From Pelovirga terrestris (lineage in GTDB: Bacteria > Desulfobacterota > Desulfuromonadia > Desulfuromonadales > Geopsychrobacteraceae): a stretch of 64,000 nucleotides of DNA. Below the pieces are notes generated by a model. The model was not told the DNA's origin and did no database searches. It saw only the letters and a program-made list of their open reading frames with translations. Where the stretch lies: contig NZ_JACWUN010000002.1 of assembly GCF_014773365.1 (NCBI RefSeq), positions 62,001-126,000 of the forward strand, given 5' to 3'. Below are positions 7,264-17,179 of the stretch, piece by piece (position 1 is the stretch's first letter; every line of letters begins with the position of its first letter). A program made the translations under genes and the position numbers.

Positions 7264-7811
7264 TCAGGATCAACCTTCTTCCGGTAAGGGCGGCGCAAAA
7301 GAAGGAAAAGCTCCGTTCACAAGTGCTCGTTCTGCTGTTGTCACTGGTGCTGGTCGGTCTGGCGTGTGGTGCCGTCTATATTCAACAGCAACAAACCAAT
7401 GAAAATCTGCAGGCAGAAATTGCTGATATCAATCGTCGCAATGCGGAGTTACAAAAACGCATTGGTGAAGTCCGTGATTACGAAAAAAGAAAGGCCGACC
7501 TCGAACAAAAGCTTGAGGTTCTTGCCAAGTTGAAAAACGACAAAACCGGCCCGGTGCGGTTACTGGATGACTTAAGCAACGCCCTGCCGGAAGAATTATG
7601 GTTAACCAGTTTCAGTGAGCAGAATGGCAGTGTTGATCTGGCCGGCATTGCTGACACTGAGCAGACGGTGGCCCTATTTATGCAGCAACTGGAAAGCTCA
7701 GGCCATTACAGTGGTGTTGAATTGACCGTTACCGAGCAGACCACGGTCGGTAATCGAAGAATGCAGCGCTTCAGCCTCAAGGGTCGGGCTGTGACCTCTG
7801 CGACCAATTAA
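7260..7811 (+). CDS. pilN: Type IV pilus assembly protein PilN
   Basis: The 183-residue bitopic inner-membrane protein starts MIRINLLPVR, the conserved PilN cytoplasmic peptide that binds PilM. A membrane segment follows (about residues 22-42), then a coiled coil of about 45 residues and a small C-terminal ferredoxin-like domain (LWLTSFSEQNGSVDLAG, TEQTVALFMQQLE). It forms a heterodimer with PilO in the periplasm. Confidence 0.94.
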   Translation: MIRINLLPVRAAQKKEKLRSQVLVLLLSLVLVGLACGAVYIQQQQTNENLQAEIADINRRNAELQKRIGEVRDYEKRKADLEQKLEVLAKLKNDKTGPVRLLDDLSNALPEELWLTSFSEQNGSVDLAGIADTEQTVALFMQQLESSGHYSGVELTVTEQTTVGNRRMQRFSLKGRAVTSATN

Positions 7812-7826
7812 GACAGGACGAATGCG

Positions 7827-8408
7827 ATGAATCCACAAATTGAAAAAGTCCTTGGTCTTCCTGCCTATCAACGGTTTTTGATTGTTTTTGTCCTTGCTGC
7901 CGCTATCGTAGCCGGCTTTTATTTCATGGTCTATGAGGGGCAGCGGGAGGAACAGCAACGCCTGGAACAACAGCGTGAGTCTGCCCAGACCGTGTTGCAG
8001 CGCAATCAACGAATAGCTAACAACCTTGATGCCTATCGAACTGATTACAATAACCTTCTGGAGCAACTCGAAGCTGCTCTGGATGAATTGCCCCTGGATA
8101 AGGAAATTCCTGCATTATTGACAAAGATTGCAGAATTAGCACAGGAAAAAGGATTGGATATCTTGCGTTTTCGCCCTTTAGCTGAAGTTCCCAAAGATTT
8201 CTACGCAGAAGTTCCCGTGGAGCTAAGGTTGGCCGGTTCCTATCACAATGTTGCCATGTTTTTTGATGCGGTTAGTAAAATGGAAAGGATTGTGAACATT
8301 AAAGGTGTAAGGCTTGGTGGTGCGACGACGGAGGATGGCCGAACGGTTCTTAGTATTGAGAGCAATGCTACTACTTTCCGCTTCCTTGGTGACAGGCCGA
8401 ACAACTAG
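7827..8408 (+). CDS. pilO: Type IV pilus assembly protein PilO
   Basis: The 193-residue protein has a short cytoplasmic N-terminus, a membrane segment (about residues 16-38), a long coiled coil rich in Gln and Glu, and a C-terminal domain with PLDKEIPALLTKIAELAQEKGL and GSYHNVAMFFDAVSKMERIVNI, typical of PilO. With PilN it links the PilM platform to PilP and the secretin. It follows pilN by 15 bp. Confidence 0.94.
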   Translation: MNPQIEKVLGLPAYQRFLIVFVLAAAIVAGFYFMVYEGQREEQQRLEQQRESAQTVLQRNQRIANNLDAYRTDYNNLLEQLEAALDELPLDKEIPALLTKIAELAQEKGLDILRFRPLAEVPKDFYAEVPVELRLAGSYHNVAMFFDAVSKMERIVNIKGVRLGGATTEDGRTVLSIESNATTFRFLGDRPNN

Positions 8409-8428
8409 TTGAAAGGTGGTAGGCTCAG

Positions 8429-8974
8429 ATGATTTTTTACAAACTCTCTGTTATAAGACTTTTCTTGATCACAGCCACCTCCCTGTTGATGATTCTGCCA
8501 GCTGTCGCTTTGGCGGTTCAGGATGATGATTCTGCTGACGTGCGGGTATCTTCTCTGCCGGAGACAGTAAGGGATTATACTTATCAACCCCTTGGGCGGC
8601 GTGATCCTTTTACTCCCTTGATCCGTCGTGACGAACCTGCCCCTGTCATACAAACGACCAGAAGGCCTGAAGCATTACGTGGGCCACTGGAGCGTTACGA
8701 ACTGGGACAAATGCGTTTGATTGCCGTGGTGGTTGTCGGGGGGGCTCCGCGAGCCATGTTATCTACTCCCGATGGAAAGAGTTATACAGTAAAGGTAGGC
8801 GACTTTGTTGGTACCAATGGTGGACGAGTTAAAGATATCCAGACTCGTAAAATCGGAGTAGACGATCAAGGTGTTCGAATAGTAGAAAATCCGGATCGTA
8901 TTGTTGTTATTGAAGTGGGTATAGACAGTCAAACAGGAAATAAAATAAGTGAGTTGCAATATATATCACTTTAG
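8429..8974 (+). CDS. pilP: Type IV pilus protein PilP
   Basis: The 181-residue periplasmic connector links PilNO to the PilQ secretin. After a signal peptide (residues 1-28) it has the conserved GRRDPFTPL segment, then LRGPLERYELGQMRLIAVVV and a small beta domain with DGKSYTVKVGDFVG. PilP is often a lipoprotein, but no lipobox Cys is visible at the end of this signal (LPAVALA), so it may be anchored through partners or by an uncleaved helix. Operon position between pilO and pilQ fits. Confidence 0.92.
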   Translation: MIFYKLSVIRLFLITATSLLMILPAVALAVQDDDSADVRVSSLPETVRDYTYQPLGRRDPFTPLIRRDEPAPVIQTTRRPEALRGPLERYELGQMRLIAVVVVGGAPRAMLSTPDGKSYTVKVGDFVGTNGGRVKDIQTRKIGVDDQGVRIVENPDRIVVIEVGIDSQTGNKISELQYISL

Positions 8975-9018
8975 TTTCGCTGGAAATTGCTGTTCCGATG
9001 ACTTTTAGGGGAATCATT

Positions 9019-11124
9019 ATGAGAAGAAGCACTGTGCTCCTCGGTATTTTTTTGTTTTTCAGTTTTGCTGCGGTATTGCCTGTAGCAGCTGAATCTTTGT
9101 CGACAGTCAATGTCTCCAACCAAGAGGTGACACTGTCTGCGACGGCGGGAGTCGAGCAGGTCCGGTATTTTTCGCTGGATTCCCCTAAACGACTTGTCGT
9201 TGACCTTTACGGTGTCGCCCCCGGGGCACATGCGCTGGATATCCCTTTGAGTGCTGGTTTCAGCGCCTTGCGCACCGGAACGCTGGAAAATCGGACGCGT
9301 TTTGTCTTTGATGTTGCCGGTGATCAGTTTCCGACTTTTAACGTCGCTACCGGATCCCAGAGTGCAGTCGTTACTTGGCAACCGGCAGCAGCAACAACCT
9401 TCTCAGCGTTGTCAGAACCCGCCCCGCAAGGCAGTGCCAAGGTAGACGCCATCAACTTTACCAATGTCGATGGGCGTTCGCGATTGTTAATGACCATCAG
9501 TGGCCAGGCCCAGGCTACTGATCCTGTTCGTGACGGTAACCGTGTTCAGTTTTCCTTGCCGGATACGACCTTGCCCCGCGCTTTACGTCGTGAATTTGAC
9601 ACATTTGCGTTTCCCAGTGCCATTCATTCAGCAACCCCTTATCTGGTAAATGCGGGAGGGCGCCCTGAAGTGCGCGTTGTTGTTTTGCTCAAAGGTGATG
9701 TCACCTATCAATTGCAAAGGGTAGCTGATGGGTACGAGTTTATCGTTAGTGATGGTATCTATGCTCAGACCTCACCGGTTGTTTCCGGTCAAACTGCTGT
9801 GCCTGTGTCTTCGGATATCTCTCCACAAACCTCATCTTCACTTCAACAGGTATCAAGCTCATCGGCACCCTCTACTTCGTTATCTGAAAGACGACAAGCT
9901 GAGAAAGTTTATACAGGAGAGAAGACATCTCTTGTGTTCGATAATGCCGATGTTAGAGACATTCTCCGATTAATTGCAGAAATCAGCGATCTAAATATTA
10001 TCGCTTCGGAAGAAGTGAGTGGGAATATTACCTTGCGTCTGATTGATGTCCCCTGGGATCAAGCCCTTGATCTGGTTCTTGATGTTTCAGGCCTCGGCAT
10101 GATCCAGCAAGGAAATGTCGTCAGGGTGTTACCTAAAAACACCATCCAAACAATGCGCGAAGCCGAAATGTCAGCTGCTCGGACAGAAGAACAATTAGAA
10201 ACCTTGGTTACTGAGGTAATTACAGTCAGCTATGCCGACATAACAAGCGTTGTTGAGCCGATTGAGAAGATTTTGAGTGAGCGTGGAACATTAACGCCGG
10301 ATTTACGCAATAAGCTTCTTATTGTTAATGATATCCCAGCCAGGATAGAGCGAGCCAGAGAGTTGATTTCCATTCTGGATACACCTGAACGGCAGGTCAT
10401 GATTGAGGCTCGAATTATACAGGTTAACTCTAATTATTCTAGGAACCTGGGTGTTAACTGGGGTATTCAGTCGCAAAGTTCGGCGGTTAATCCTGGTGCT
10501 CAGCAAATAACTAATTTAGGAGGTAATTTTCAAGTTCCGACGGTAGAACCTGCTTTTGGAGCATTATCGGCTGCTTCTGCTGGTCTGGGCAGTCAAATTC
10601 GCATTGGTAGAACCAACATTGATAATTTGATTTTGGATCTACAACTTTCTGCACTTGAAACTGATAATAAATTGAAAATTATTTCAGCGCCTAGAACTAC
10701 AACACTAAATGGTCAGAAATCTATCATAAAACAAGGAAAAGAAATTCCTTTTGAGAGAACAGATAGTGAAGGAGTCAGGACCATAGAGTGGAAAGAGGCC
10801 GTTTTAATGTTGGAAGTAACCCCTGTTATTAACCCAGATAATTCCATTATCCTTGACATCATTGTATCAAACGACAGACGTGAATCTTTTGAAGAAGGTG
10901 ATGGCCTCGATATCAAGCGGGCAGAGACTAAAGCGTTGATTACTGATGGAGAGACAACAGTTATTGGTGGTATTTATATTGAGTCAACAGAGGGTGGTGA
11001 TTCAGGCGTTCCAGGATTAATGAGGATCCCCGGACTTGGTCATCTATTCAAATCGAAATCCGAATCAACAATCAAGGATGAACTTCTGATTTTCATTACA
11101 CCTCGGATTATACGAGACATGTAG
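9019..11124 (+). CDS. pilQ: Type IV pilus secretin PilQ
   Basis: This outer-membrane channel carries the pilus fibre. ATG 9019 is preferred over 8998: it has TAGGGGA upstream and begins a clean signal peptide (MRRSTVLLGIF..., cut after VAAES). The 701-residue product has two N-terminal AMIN domains (about 25-125 and 135-255), a Ser-rich linker, the STN/N0 domain (VFDNADVRDILRLIAE), a secretin N1 domain and the C-terminal secretin barrel (IIQVNSNYSRNLGVNWG; GQKSIIKQGKEIPF; VPGLMRIPGLGHLF). AMIN domains bind peptidoglycan. A terminator follows. Confidence 0.95.
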   Translation: MRRSTVLLGIFLFFSFAAVLPVAAESLSTVNVSNQEVTLSATAGVEQVRYFSLDSPKRLVVDLYGVAPGAHALDIPLSAGFSALRTGTLENRTRFVFDVAGDQFPTFNVATGSQSAVVTWQPAAATTFSALSEPAPQGSAKVDAINFTNVDGRSRLLMTISGQAQATDPVRDGNRVQFSLPDTTLPRALRREFDTFAFPSAIHSATPYLVNAGGRPEVRVVVLLKGDVTYQLQRVADGYEFIVSDGIYAQTSPVVSGQTAVPVSSDISPQTSSSLQQVSSSSAPSTSLSERRQAEKVYTGEKTSLVFDNADVRDILRLIAEISDLNIIASEEVSGNITLRLIDVPWDQALDLVLDVSGLGMIQQGNVVRVLPKNTIQTMREAEMSAARTEEQLETLVTEVITVSYADITSVVEPIEKILSERGTLTPDLRNKLLIVNDIPARIERARELISILDTPERQVMIEARIIQVNSNYSRNLGVNWGIQSQSSAVNPGAQQITNLGGNFQVPTVEPAFGALSAASAGLGSQIRIGRTNIDNLILDLQLSALETDNKLKIISAPRTTTLNGQKSIIKQGKEIPFERTDSEGVRTIEWKEAVLMLEVTPVINPDNSIILDIIVSNDRRESFEEGDGLDIKRAETKALITDGETTVIGGIYIESTEGGDSGVPGLMRIPGLGHLFKSKSESTIKDELLIFITPRIIRDM

Positions 11125-11142
11125 TAAATATAAATTCCAAGC

Positions 11143-11173
11143 AAAAAAGGGCGGGCTCTACCTGCCCTTTTTT
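11143..11173 (+). terminator. Rho-independent terminator after pilQ
   Basis: AAAAAAGGGC (11143-11152) pairs with GCCCTTTTTT (11164-11173), extended by three inner pairs. The T-run is part of the stem, so the hairpin may work in both directions. Confidence 0.85.
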
Positions 11174-11197
11174 GCGTTAAAAAAAGGTGACACAGCT

Positions 11198-12283
11198 TTG
11201 GACGTTTTACAGGTCGCACTCGGCTCACGCAGTTACCCTCTTCATATCGGTAGCGGATTATTGTCCTCCACGGGTGAGCGGATGCGGGATATTGATTTTC
11301 CTCACCAGGTTGCTGTGGTGTCGAATCCGCTGGTTGCCGATTTGTACGCAGAACCTGTGATGGTATCATTACAGCAGGCCGGCTTTGACCCGCGCCTGAT
11401 GCTGGTGCCCGATGGAGAAGACTATAAAAATCTGGCAACCCTGCAACTGATCTACGATCAGCTGATTGAACAGCGATTTGATCGCGGCTGTGGCTTGCTG
11501 GCATTAGGTGGCGGCGTGATTGGCGATATGGCCGGCTTTGCAGCGGCAACCTTTTTGCGTGGCATTCCTTTTGTCCAGGTGCCGACGACCCTGTTGTCAC
11601 AGGTTGACAGTTCGGTGGGTGGTAAAACCGCTGTCAATCACCCCCGGGGCAAGAATCTGATCGGTGCTTTTTACCAGCCGCAGCTGGTGGTCATTGATGT
11701 GGCCACCCTGCAAACCCTGGATCCGCGCGAGGTGTCGGCGGGGCTGGCAGAAGTGATCAAGTATGGCGTGATTCGTGATGCGACATTTTTTGCCTGGCTC
11801 GAGAACCATCAAGACCTGTTGCGTCAGGGTGATCCGGCAGCGCTTATTTATGCGATCAAGAAATCTTGTCAAATAAAGGCTGATATTGTAGAAATTGATG
11901 AACGTGAAAGCTCAATCCGTGCTCATCTGAACTTTGGCCATACCTTTGGTCACGCAATTGAAAACCTTGCCGGCTACGGTCAGTGGAAGCATGGTGAGGC
12001 GGTCGCCGTCGGAATGGTGGTCGCCGCAAAAATTGCCTGTAACAAGGGGCTGTGCCGTACCGATGATGTGGCGCGGTTAGAACAATTGTTGCGTGCAGTC
12101 AATTTGCCGGTGGATCCTCCTGACTATCCGCTGGCCGCCTATGTCGATGCGATGCAGCGTGATAAGAAAGTTAAGCAGGGGGCCTTGACCATGGTGCTGA
12201 ACCAGGGGATCGGCACCGTTCTTCTCGAGCCGGTTACAGATCTTGCCGGATTGTTTTCAACGATTCTAGACCTTAAAGGATGA
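11198..12283 (+). CDS. aroB: 3-dehydroquinate synthase
   Basis: Converts DAHP to 3-dehydroquinate, step 2 of the shikimate pathway. The 361-residue product has the NAD-binding LALGGGVIGDMAGFAAATFLRGI segment, PTTLLSQVDSSVGGKTAVNH, and metal ligands in EVIKYG, LNFGHTFGHAIE and KHGEAV. The start is a TTG with AGGTGA seven bases upstream. It overlaps the following TPR gene region. The usual neighbour aroK is missing here and lies alone at 51.4 kb. Confidence 0.95.
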   Translation: MDVLQVALGSRSYPLHIGSGLLSSTGERMRDIDFPHQVAVVSNPLVADLYAEPVMVSLQQAGFDPRLMLVPDGEDYKNLATLQLIYDQLIEQRFDRGCGLLALGGGVIGDMAGFAAATFLRGIPFVQVPTTLLSQVDSSVGGKTAVNHPRGKNLIGAFYQPQLVVIDVATLQTLDPREVSAGLAEVIKYGVIRDATFFAWLENHQDLLRQGDPAALIYAIKKSCQIKADIVEIDERESSIRAHLNFGHTFGHAIENLAGYGQWKHGEAVAVGMVVAAKIACNKGLCRTDDVARLEQLLRAVNLPVDPPDYPLAAYVDAMQRDKKVKQGALTMVLNQGIGTVLLEPVTDLAGLFSTILDLKG

Positions 12284-12285
12284 CC

Positions 12286-13293
12286 ATGACTGAACATGAT
12301 CAGCAAAGTGCACTTTTAGGGAAGATTGCCGCCTATACTGAGCTACTAGTGAATGATCCACGCTCCACCATTTTTGTCTCCCTGGCTGAGACCTATCGCA
12401 AGTTGGGGCTGTTTAATGATGCTCGCGAGATTGTGGCAAAGGGGCTGGAACTGCATCCGGATTTCGGACCTGCTTATGTTGTCCTGGCGCGGATCGAGTG
12501 TCAGTTGGGAAATATCAATGCTTCCTGTGCGGCCTTTGAACAGGCTTTAGCCCTTGATCATGACAGTCTTGCCGCTCTGGTTGGTTACGCTCGGGTCAAG
12601 TTGTTGCTTCATCAGGCCGATGCTGCTCGTGAATTGTTATTACATGCCCGCAGTTTAAGTCCGGCCGATCCGGTCATCAATAAAATGTTGCTTGGTCTGG
12701 CCCCACAAGCGGAACCCGAAGAAGTGATCACTTCCGTTGCTCCTGTTGTTGACAGTCAGCCTGCCAGGGCAAACAACCTGACAGCACTGGCTTCCACCAC
12801 GCTGGCAGATCTTTATCTGGTCCAGGGATTGACCGACAAAGCTCTTGGGCTGTATCGCCAGTTGTTATCCCGCAATCCTGATAACCTTGAACTCCGGCGT
12901 AAAATTAGGGAATTGGAGGGGCGGACTGAAGTGCCGTCGCCGTCCCTGACCGAAGAGGATGAAGTACCACTCCCTTCAACCGCAGACGAGCGGATGGAGG
13001 TGGAAAGAGAGTCGGTGTCAGAGCCTCCTGTCACGGAACCAACAGCGGAACCGACCGCCGTCTTTACTGAATCTGAGACGATAACAGAGGCGGCCCTGGA
13101 CGCACCCGCTACCTGCTTTTCTCCTGCCGAACAGACAATGGGTGAGGTTCTGACGGATGAAGAGACAGATGAAATAGTCCTTAATGATGCTGATCCCCTG
13201 GAAGAGACCACTGGTGCTGATGACGCAGCTGAAATCATCGATAAATTAAACAACTGGCTCAATAATATCCGCCTGAGGAGGGAACATGTTTGA
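12286..13293 (+). CDS. TPR-repeat protein of unknown function
   Basis: The 335-residue soluble protein has TPR-like helical repeats in residues 10-130 (VSLAETYRKLGLFNDAREIVAKGLELHPD, then FGPAYVVLARIECQLGNINASCAAFEQALALDHD) and another at about 175-210 (TLADLYLVQGLTDKALGLYRQLLSRNPDN). An acidic Pro/Glu/Thr-rich linker and a short basic C-terminal helix follow. ATG 12286 has better spacing from AAAGGA than ATG 12280. Its end overlaps the start of the Roadblock gene, so the two may work together, for example as scaffold and small-GTPase regulator; this is inference. Confidence 0.75.
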   Translation: MTEHDQQSALLGKIAAYTELLVNDPRSTIFVSLAETYRKLGLFNDAREIVAKGLELHPDFGPAYVVLARIECQLGNINASCAAFEQALALDHDSLAALVGYARVKLLLHQADAARELLLHARSLSPADPVINKMLLGLAPQAEPEEVITSVAPVVDSQPARANNLTALASTTLADLYLVQGLTDKALGLYRQLLSRNPDNLELRRKIRELEGRTEVPSPSLTEEDEVPLPSTADERMEVERESVSEPPVTEPTAEPTAVFTESETITEAALDAPATCFSPAEQTMGEVLTDEETDEIVLNDADPLEETTGADDAAEIIDKLNNWLNNIRLRREHV

Positions 13294-13645
13294 TGTTATT
13301 CTCGAACGCATAGTTACTCAGTGCCCAGGAAGCCTCGGCGCTTTGATAATGGGATTTGATGGAATTGGTATTGAAGAATACGTAGTGGAGAACGCTGACC
13401 TTGATCTGACCTTGGTCGGTATCGAGTATTCAAATGTGGTGAAGGAGATTCGCAATGCCAGCGATATTCTCAAGGTCGGTAATCTGCGGGAAGTTTCCAT
13501 CAAAACAGAACAATACTATGTGATCATTCAGACCCTCACCGAGGACTATTTTATCGCTCTGGTTATTGAACGACGCGGCAATTTTGGTAAGGGGCGCTAT
13601 CTGTTGCTGCGTGAATCTTTCGAACTTAAGCAGGCATTGTCATAA
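13286..13645 (+). CDS. Roadblock/LC7 domain protein (MglB-like)
   Basis: The 119-residue single-domain protein has the Roadblock/LC7 pattern: a helix, CPGSLGALIMGFDGIGIEEYVVE, a central helix (VKEIRNAS) and strands LREVSIKTEQYYVIIQTLTEDYFIALVIE. Bacterial Roadblock proteins such as MglB often regulate Ras-like GTPases in polarity and gliding. No GTPase gene is adjacent. GAGGAGGGA precedes the ATG, which overlaps the TPR gene by eight bases. Confidence 0.8.
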   Translation: MFDVILERIVTQCPGSLGALIMGFDGIGIEEYVVENADLDLTLVGIEYSNVVKEIRNASDILKVGNLREVSIKTEQYYVIIQTLTEDYFIALVIERRGNFGKGRYLLLRESFELKQALS

Positions 13646-13648
13646 TCT

Positions 13649-14101
13649 ATGAAAATCGCCGTCATTAACGGGCCGAATCTGAATCTGTTGGGACAACGTG
13701 AACCACAGATTTACGGTGCGCAGACTCTTGATGAGATCATGACCCGGTTAACCTCCGAAGCCCAAGCGCTTGAGTGTGAGTTGGTTATTTGTCAATCGAA
13801 TCACGAAGGGGTGCTGATTGATCAGGTTCATGCGGCCGAGCAAAAGGGGTGTTCCGGCATCATGATCAACCCCGGCGGTTATACCCATACCAGTATTGCC
13901 TTGCGTGACGCCTTGAGTGCTGTCAGCTTACCGGTCGTCGAAGTGCATCTGTCCAATATCCATGCTCGCGAGCCCTTTCGCCGGAACTCCTTTGTCGCTG
14001 CGGTCGCTGTTGGTCAGATCTGTGGTTTTGGGGCTTTCGGTTACAGTCTGGCGCTGCGCGCCTTGTTGAATGAACTGCAGCGCAGGAGTTGTAGTGTCTG
14101 A
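13649..14101 (+). CDS. aroQ: 3-dehydroquinate dehydratase, type II
   Basis: Step 3 of the shikimate pathway. The 150-residue product has all type II signatures: [18 protein letters not shown] with the catalytic Tyr, [29 protein letters not shown] and [17 protein letters not shown] with the catalytic His. It lies three bases after the Roadblock gene and overlaps the peptidase start, within the aroB-accC cluster. Confidence 0.95.
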   Translation: MKIAVINGPNLNLLGQREPQIYGAQTLDEIMTRLTSEAQALECELVICQSNHEGVLIDQVHAAEQKGCSGIMINPGGYTHTSIALRDALSAVSLPVVEVHLSNIHAREPFRRNSFVAAVAVGQICGFGAFGYSLALRALLNELQRRSCSV

Positions 14102-15161
14102 TAGCCATGCTTTTGTCCAGCAATTGTTGGTGACCGAACAGCTTGATGCCGTTCTGGTCGTCAGTCGTTGCGACCTGCGCTATCTGTGCGGGTTTTCCGG
14201 CAGTGATGGCGTATTGTTGTGTTTGGCAGATTCCAGTGTGTTTTTGACCGACTCCCGCTATCAGGAACAGGCCCGCCAGCAGGTTGTAGCTGATGAGATC
14301 CGCTGCTATAAAAGCAAGTTTCAGGGGCTTGCTGACCTGATCGACGAACAACATGTTCAACGCATCGGTTTTGATGCCGGCAACGTGACGGTTGCCCAGT
14401 TCGACGAATTAAAACGGTTGTGCCCGGTTGCCACATCCTTTATTCCCTTGACAAAGCGCTGGGAAAGTCTGCGCGCCATTAAGAAGCCCGCCGAGTTGGC
14501 CCACCTTAAGCAAGCTGCTGATCTGAACCGAAAAGCTTTTGATGCGGTTTTACCTCTTATTCGCGTCGGCGTAAAAGAACGGGAGATTGCTCTGGAGCTT
14601 GAATTTGCCTTGAAAAAGCTTGGTGGCGAAACCAACGCTTTTGATTTTATCGTGGCATCAGGTGTTCGTGGCGCATTACCGCACGGTGTTGCCAGTGACA
14701 AAGAACTGTGCGCTGGGGAACTGGTGACTATCGATTTTGGTACGCGTTACCAGGGCTATCATTCTGATGAAACGGTGACCGTTGCGGTGGGCGAGGTCGA
14801 TGGAAACCTTCGACAAATGTTCTATATTGTGCTAGAAGCACATGACTGCGCTATTGCTGCTGCAAGGTCGGGAATCCGCGCTTGTGATCTTGATGCGGTA
14901 GCGCGTGATTTAATTGTCAGCAAAGGGTTTGGAGAATTTTTTGGTCACGGACTTGGCCACGGAGTTGGGCTGGACGTTCATGAGTACCCGCCCTTGACGA
15001 CCAGGAACGAGGACAGTTTATTCGCTGGTATGGTTGTGACCATTGAGCCGGGAATCTATCTGCCCGGTGTTGGTGGCGTGCGCATTGAAGATACGATTGT
15101 TATTACTGAAACAGGTTGTGAGTGTTTAACCTCTATTCCCAAACAATTTCGCCAACTGTAG
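14094..15161 (+). CDS. pepP: Xaa-Pro aminopeptidase / M24 family metallopeptidase
   Basis: Removes N-terminal residues before proline. The product of about 355 residues has a creatinase-type N-terminal domain (residues 1-130) and a pita-bread M24 domain with metal ligands in [16 protein letters not shown] (two Asp), [15 protein letters not shown] (His), TIEPGIY and RIEDTI (Glu). GTG 14094, five bases after AGGAG, is preferred over ATG 14070, which would lie deep within aroQ. Placement between aroQ and accB is a common order in related genomes. Confidence 0.9.
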   Translation: MSDSHAFVQQLLVTEQLDAVLVVSRCDLRYLCGFSGSDGVLLCLADSSVFLTDSRYQEQARQQVVADEIRCYKSKFQGLADLIDEQHVQRIGFDAGNVTVAQFDELKRLCPVATSFIPLTKRWESLRAIKKPAELAHLKQAADLNRKAFDAVLPLIRVGVKEREIALELEFALKKLGGETNAFDFIVASGVRGALPHGVASDKELCAGELVTIDFGTRYQGYHSDETVTVAVGEVDGNLRQMFYIVLEAHDCAIAAARSGIRACDLDAVARDLIVSKGFGEFFGHGLGHGVGLDVHEYPPLTTRNEDSLFAGMVVTIEPGIYLPGVGGVRIEDTIVITETGCECLTSIPKQFRQL

Positions 15162-15240
15162 GGTATAGGCCATCAATAGATCATTCTAAAAATACTGTAT
15201 GTCCGGGCGATGACTTATCGCCATATGCCGGAGGAAAACA

Positions 15241-15711
15241 ATGGAATTAAAAGATCTGAAAAGTTTGATTAAGCTGGTTACCGATACCGATATTACCGAA
15301 TTCAACATGGAAAGCGCGGTCGGCAAGATTCATATCAAGCGCGGACCTGACAAGGAAATTGTCTATGCTTCGGCACCGGTTGCCGCTGCTCCTGCAGCCG
15401 CACCCCCGGCTCCGGCTCAAACGGTTGTTGCTCAGCCACCATCCGCAGCTGCAGCTGAAGTGAACAGCAAATATGAAGCTATCCCGTCACCGATTGTCGG
15501 CACCTTCTACCGCAAGCCGTCACCGGAGGCTGACGTTTTCTGTAAGATTGGTGATGTCGTTGAGGCCGGCCAGGTTCTTTGTCTGGTTGAGGCGATGAAG
15601 ATGTTCAATGAAATTGAAGTTGAATTCAAGTGCAAGATTGTCGAAATCGTCAAGGATGATGCCGCTCCTGTGGAGTACGGAGAGACCTTGTTTCTGGTCG
15701 AGCGCCTTTAA
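15241..15711 (+). CDS. accB: Biotin carboxyl carrier protein of acetyl-CoA carboxylase
   Basis: Carries biotin between the AccC and AccAD half-reactions in malonyl-CoA synthesis. The 156-residue product has an N-terminal domain (residues 1-45), a flexible Ala/Pro linker (about 46-78) and a C-terminal biotinyl domain with the VEAMKMFNEIE motif; the modified Lys is about residue 119. GGAGGAAAAC precedes the ATG. accC follows. Confidence 0.96.
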   Translation: MELKDLKSLIKLVTDTDITEFNMESAVGKIHIKRGPDKEIVYASAPVAAAPAAAPPAPAQTVVAQPPSAAAAEVNSKYEAIPSPIVGTFYRKPSPEADVFCKIGDVVEAGQVLCLVEAMKMFNEIEVEFKCKIVEIVKDDAAPVEYGETLFLVERL

Positions 15712-15769
15712 TTTCTATGGCGTTTCACGCAGCAACAACGACTCAACTAGAAGGCAGGAGTGACTATCC

Positions 15770-17107
15770 ATGTTTCATAAAATACTGATTGCCAATCGCG
15801 GGGAAATTGCCCTGCGGATTATTCGTGCCTGTAAAGAGATGGGGATCAAGACGGTTGCGGTTCATTCGGTAGCTGATCACGAGGCATTACATGTGAGTCT
15901 GGCTGATGAAAGTATCTGCATCGGGCCAACGCCAAGTGCGTTGAGTTATCTCAACATGAAAGCGATTATCAGCGCGGCAGAGATTGCTGATGCCGATGCG
16001 ATCCATCCGGGCTACGGTTTTTTGTCCGAAAATGCTGAGTTTGCCGAGATTTGTGAACAATGTGGCATCACTTTTATCGGCCCTTCAGCGGAAAGTATGC
16101 GCCTGATGGGTGATAAGATCAGCGCCCGCAAAACCGTAACCGCCGCCGGTGTACCGATTTTGCCTGGGACCAACAAGAGCATTGAAAGTACCAAAGAGGC
16201 GCAGCAGATCGCTGAAGAGATCGGTTATCCGGTGATTATCAAGGCTTCCGCCGGAGGCGGCGGGCGCGGGATGAAAATTGTCCATTCCCCGGCATCCCTG
16301 GCTAATGCCCTGGCAACGGCACGCTCGGAAGCGCAGGCTGGTTTTGGTCGTGCCGATGTCTACATCGAAAAATTCTGTGAGCATCCCCGCCATGTCGAGA
16401 TTCAGGTGCTCGGTGATAAGCACGGTAACGTCATTCATCTAGGTGAGCGCGATTGTTCCATCCAGCGTCGTCATCAAAAATTAATTGAAGAAGCCCCCTG
16501 TCCGGTGATCACCCCGGAATTGCGTGAAGAAATGGGTTCCTGTGCGGTTGCTGCGGCCAAGGCGGCGGGATATTCCAGTGCCGGTACGGTGGAGTACCTG
16601 CTCGATACCGATGGCCAATTCTACTTCATGGAAATGAACACCCGCGTTCAGGTTGAACATCCAGTGACGGAAATGGTCACCGGTGTTGATATTATCAAGG
16701 AACAAATTCGTTCAGCGGCCGGTATCCCCCTGCGCTATCAACAGGAGGATATTGTCATTCGCGGTCATGCCATCGAATGTCGGATTAATGCGGAAGATCC
16801 GGAGAAATTTACCCCGTTTCCCGGAAAAATCACCGGTTATCATACCCCTGGTGGTATGGGGGTACGGATCGAGAGCGCCATGTATGATCAATACACCGTG
16901 CTGCCCCACTATGACTCGATGATCGGCAAATTGATTGTTCACGGAGAGAACCGTGAAGAGGCGATCAAGCGCATGAGTATGGCCCTTGACGAGTATATTA
17001 TTGAGGGGATCAAAACCACCATTCCCTTCCATAAGAAAATGATGGTCAATAAAGATTTTATCGACGGCAACTTTGATACGAATTTTCTGGAACGCAACAA
17101 GATTTAG
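15770..17107 (+). CDS. accC: Biotin carboxylase subunit of acetyl-CoA carboxylase
   Basis: ATP-dependent carboxylation of biotin on AccB. The 445-residue product has normal length for the family. It starts with [23 protein letters not shown] and has the ATP-grasp glycine loop [48 protein letters not shown] and the [14 protein letters not shown] active-site block. A terminator follows 27 bp downstream. Confidence 0.96.
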   Translation: MFHKILIANRGEIALRIIRACKEMGIKTVAVHSVADHEALHVSLADESICIGPTPSALSYLNMKAIISAAEIADADAIHPGYGFLSENAEFAEICEQCGITFIGPSAESMRLMGDKISARKTVTAAGVPILPGTNKSIESTKEAQQIAEEIGYPVIIKASAGGGGRGMKIVHSPASLANALATARSEAQAGFGRADVYIEKFCEHPRHVEIQVLGDKHGNVIHLGERDCSIQRRHQKLIEEAPCPVITPELREEMGSCAVAAAKAAGYSSAGTVEYLLDTDGQFYFMEMNTRVQVEHPVTEMVTGVDIIKEQIRSAAGIPLRYQQEDIVIRGHAIECRINAEDPEKFTPFPGKITGYHTPGGMGVRIESAMYDQYTVLPHYDSMIGKLIVHGENREEAIKRMSMALDEYIIEGIKTTIPFHKKMMVNKDFIDGNFDTNFLERNKI

Positions 17108-17133
17108 TCCAGTGACTACGACAGGGAACAGGG

Positions 17134-17167
17134 CAGGGCAGGAAGACATCTCCTGTCCTGTTTTTTT
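17134..17167 (+). terminator. Terminator after accC
   Basis: CAGGGCAGGA (17134-17143) pairs with TCCTGTCCTG (17151-17160) with one G-T wobble, followed by seven T. It ends the aroB-accC transcript just before mqnA. Confidence 0.85.
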
Positions 17168-17179
17168 GGGGATTGCATC

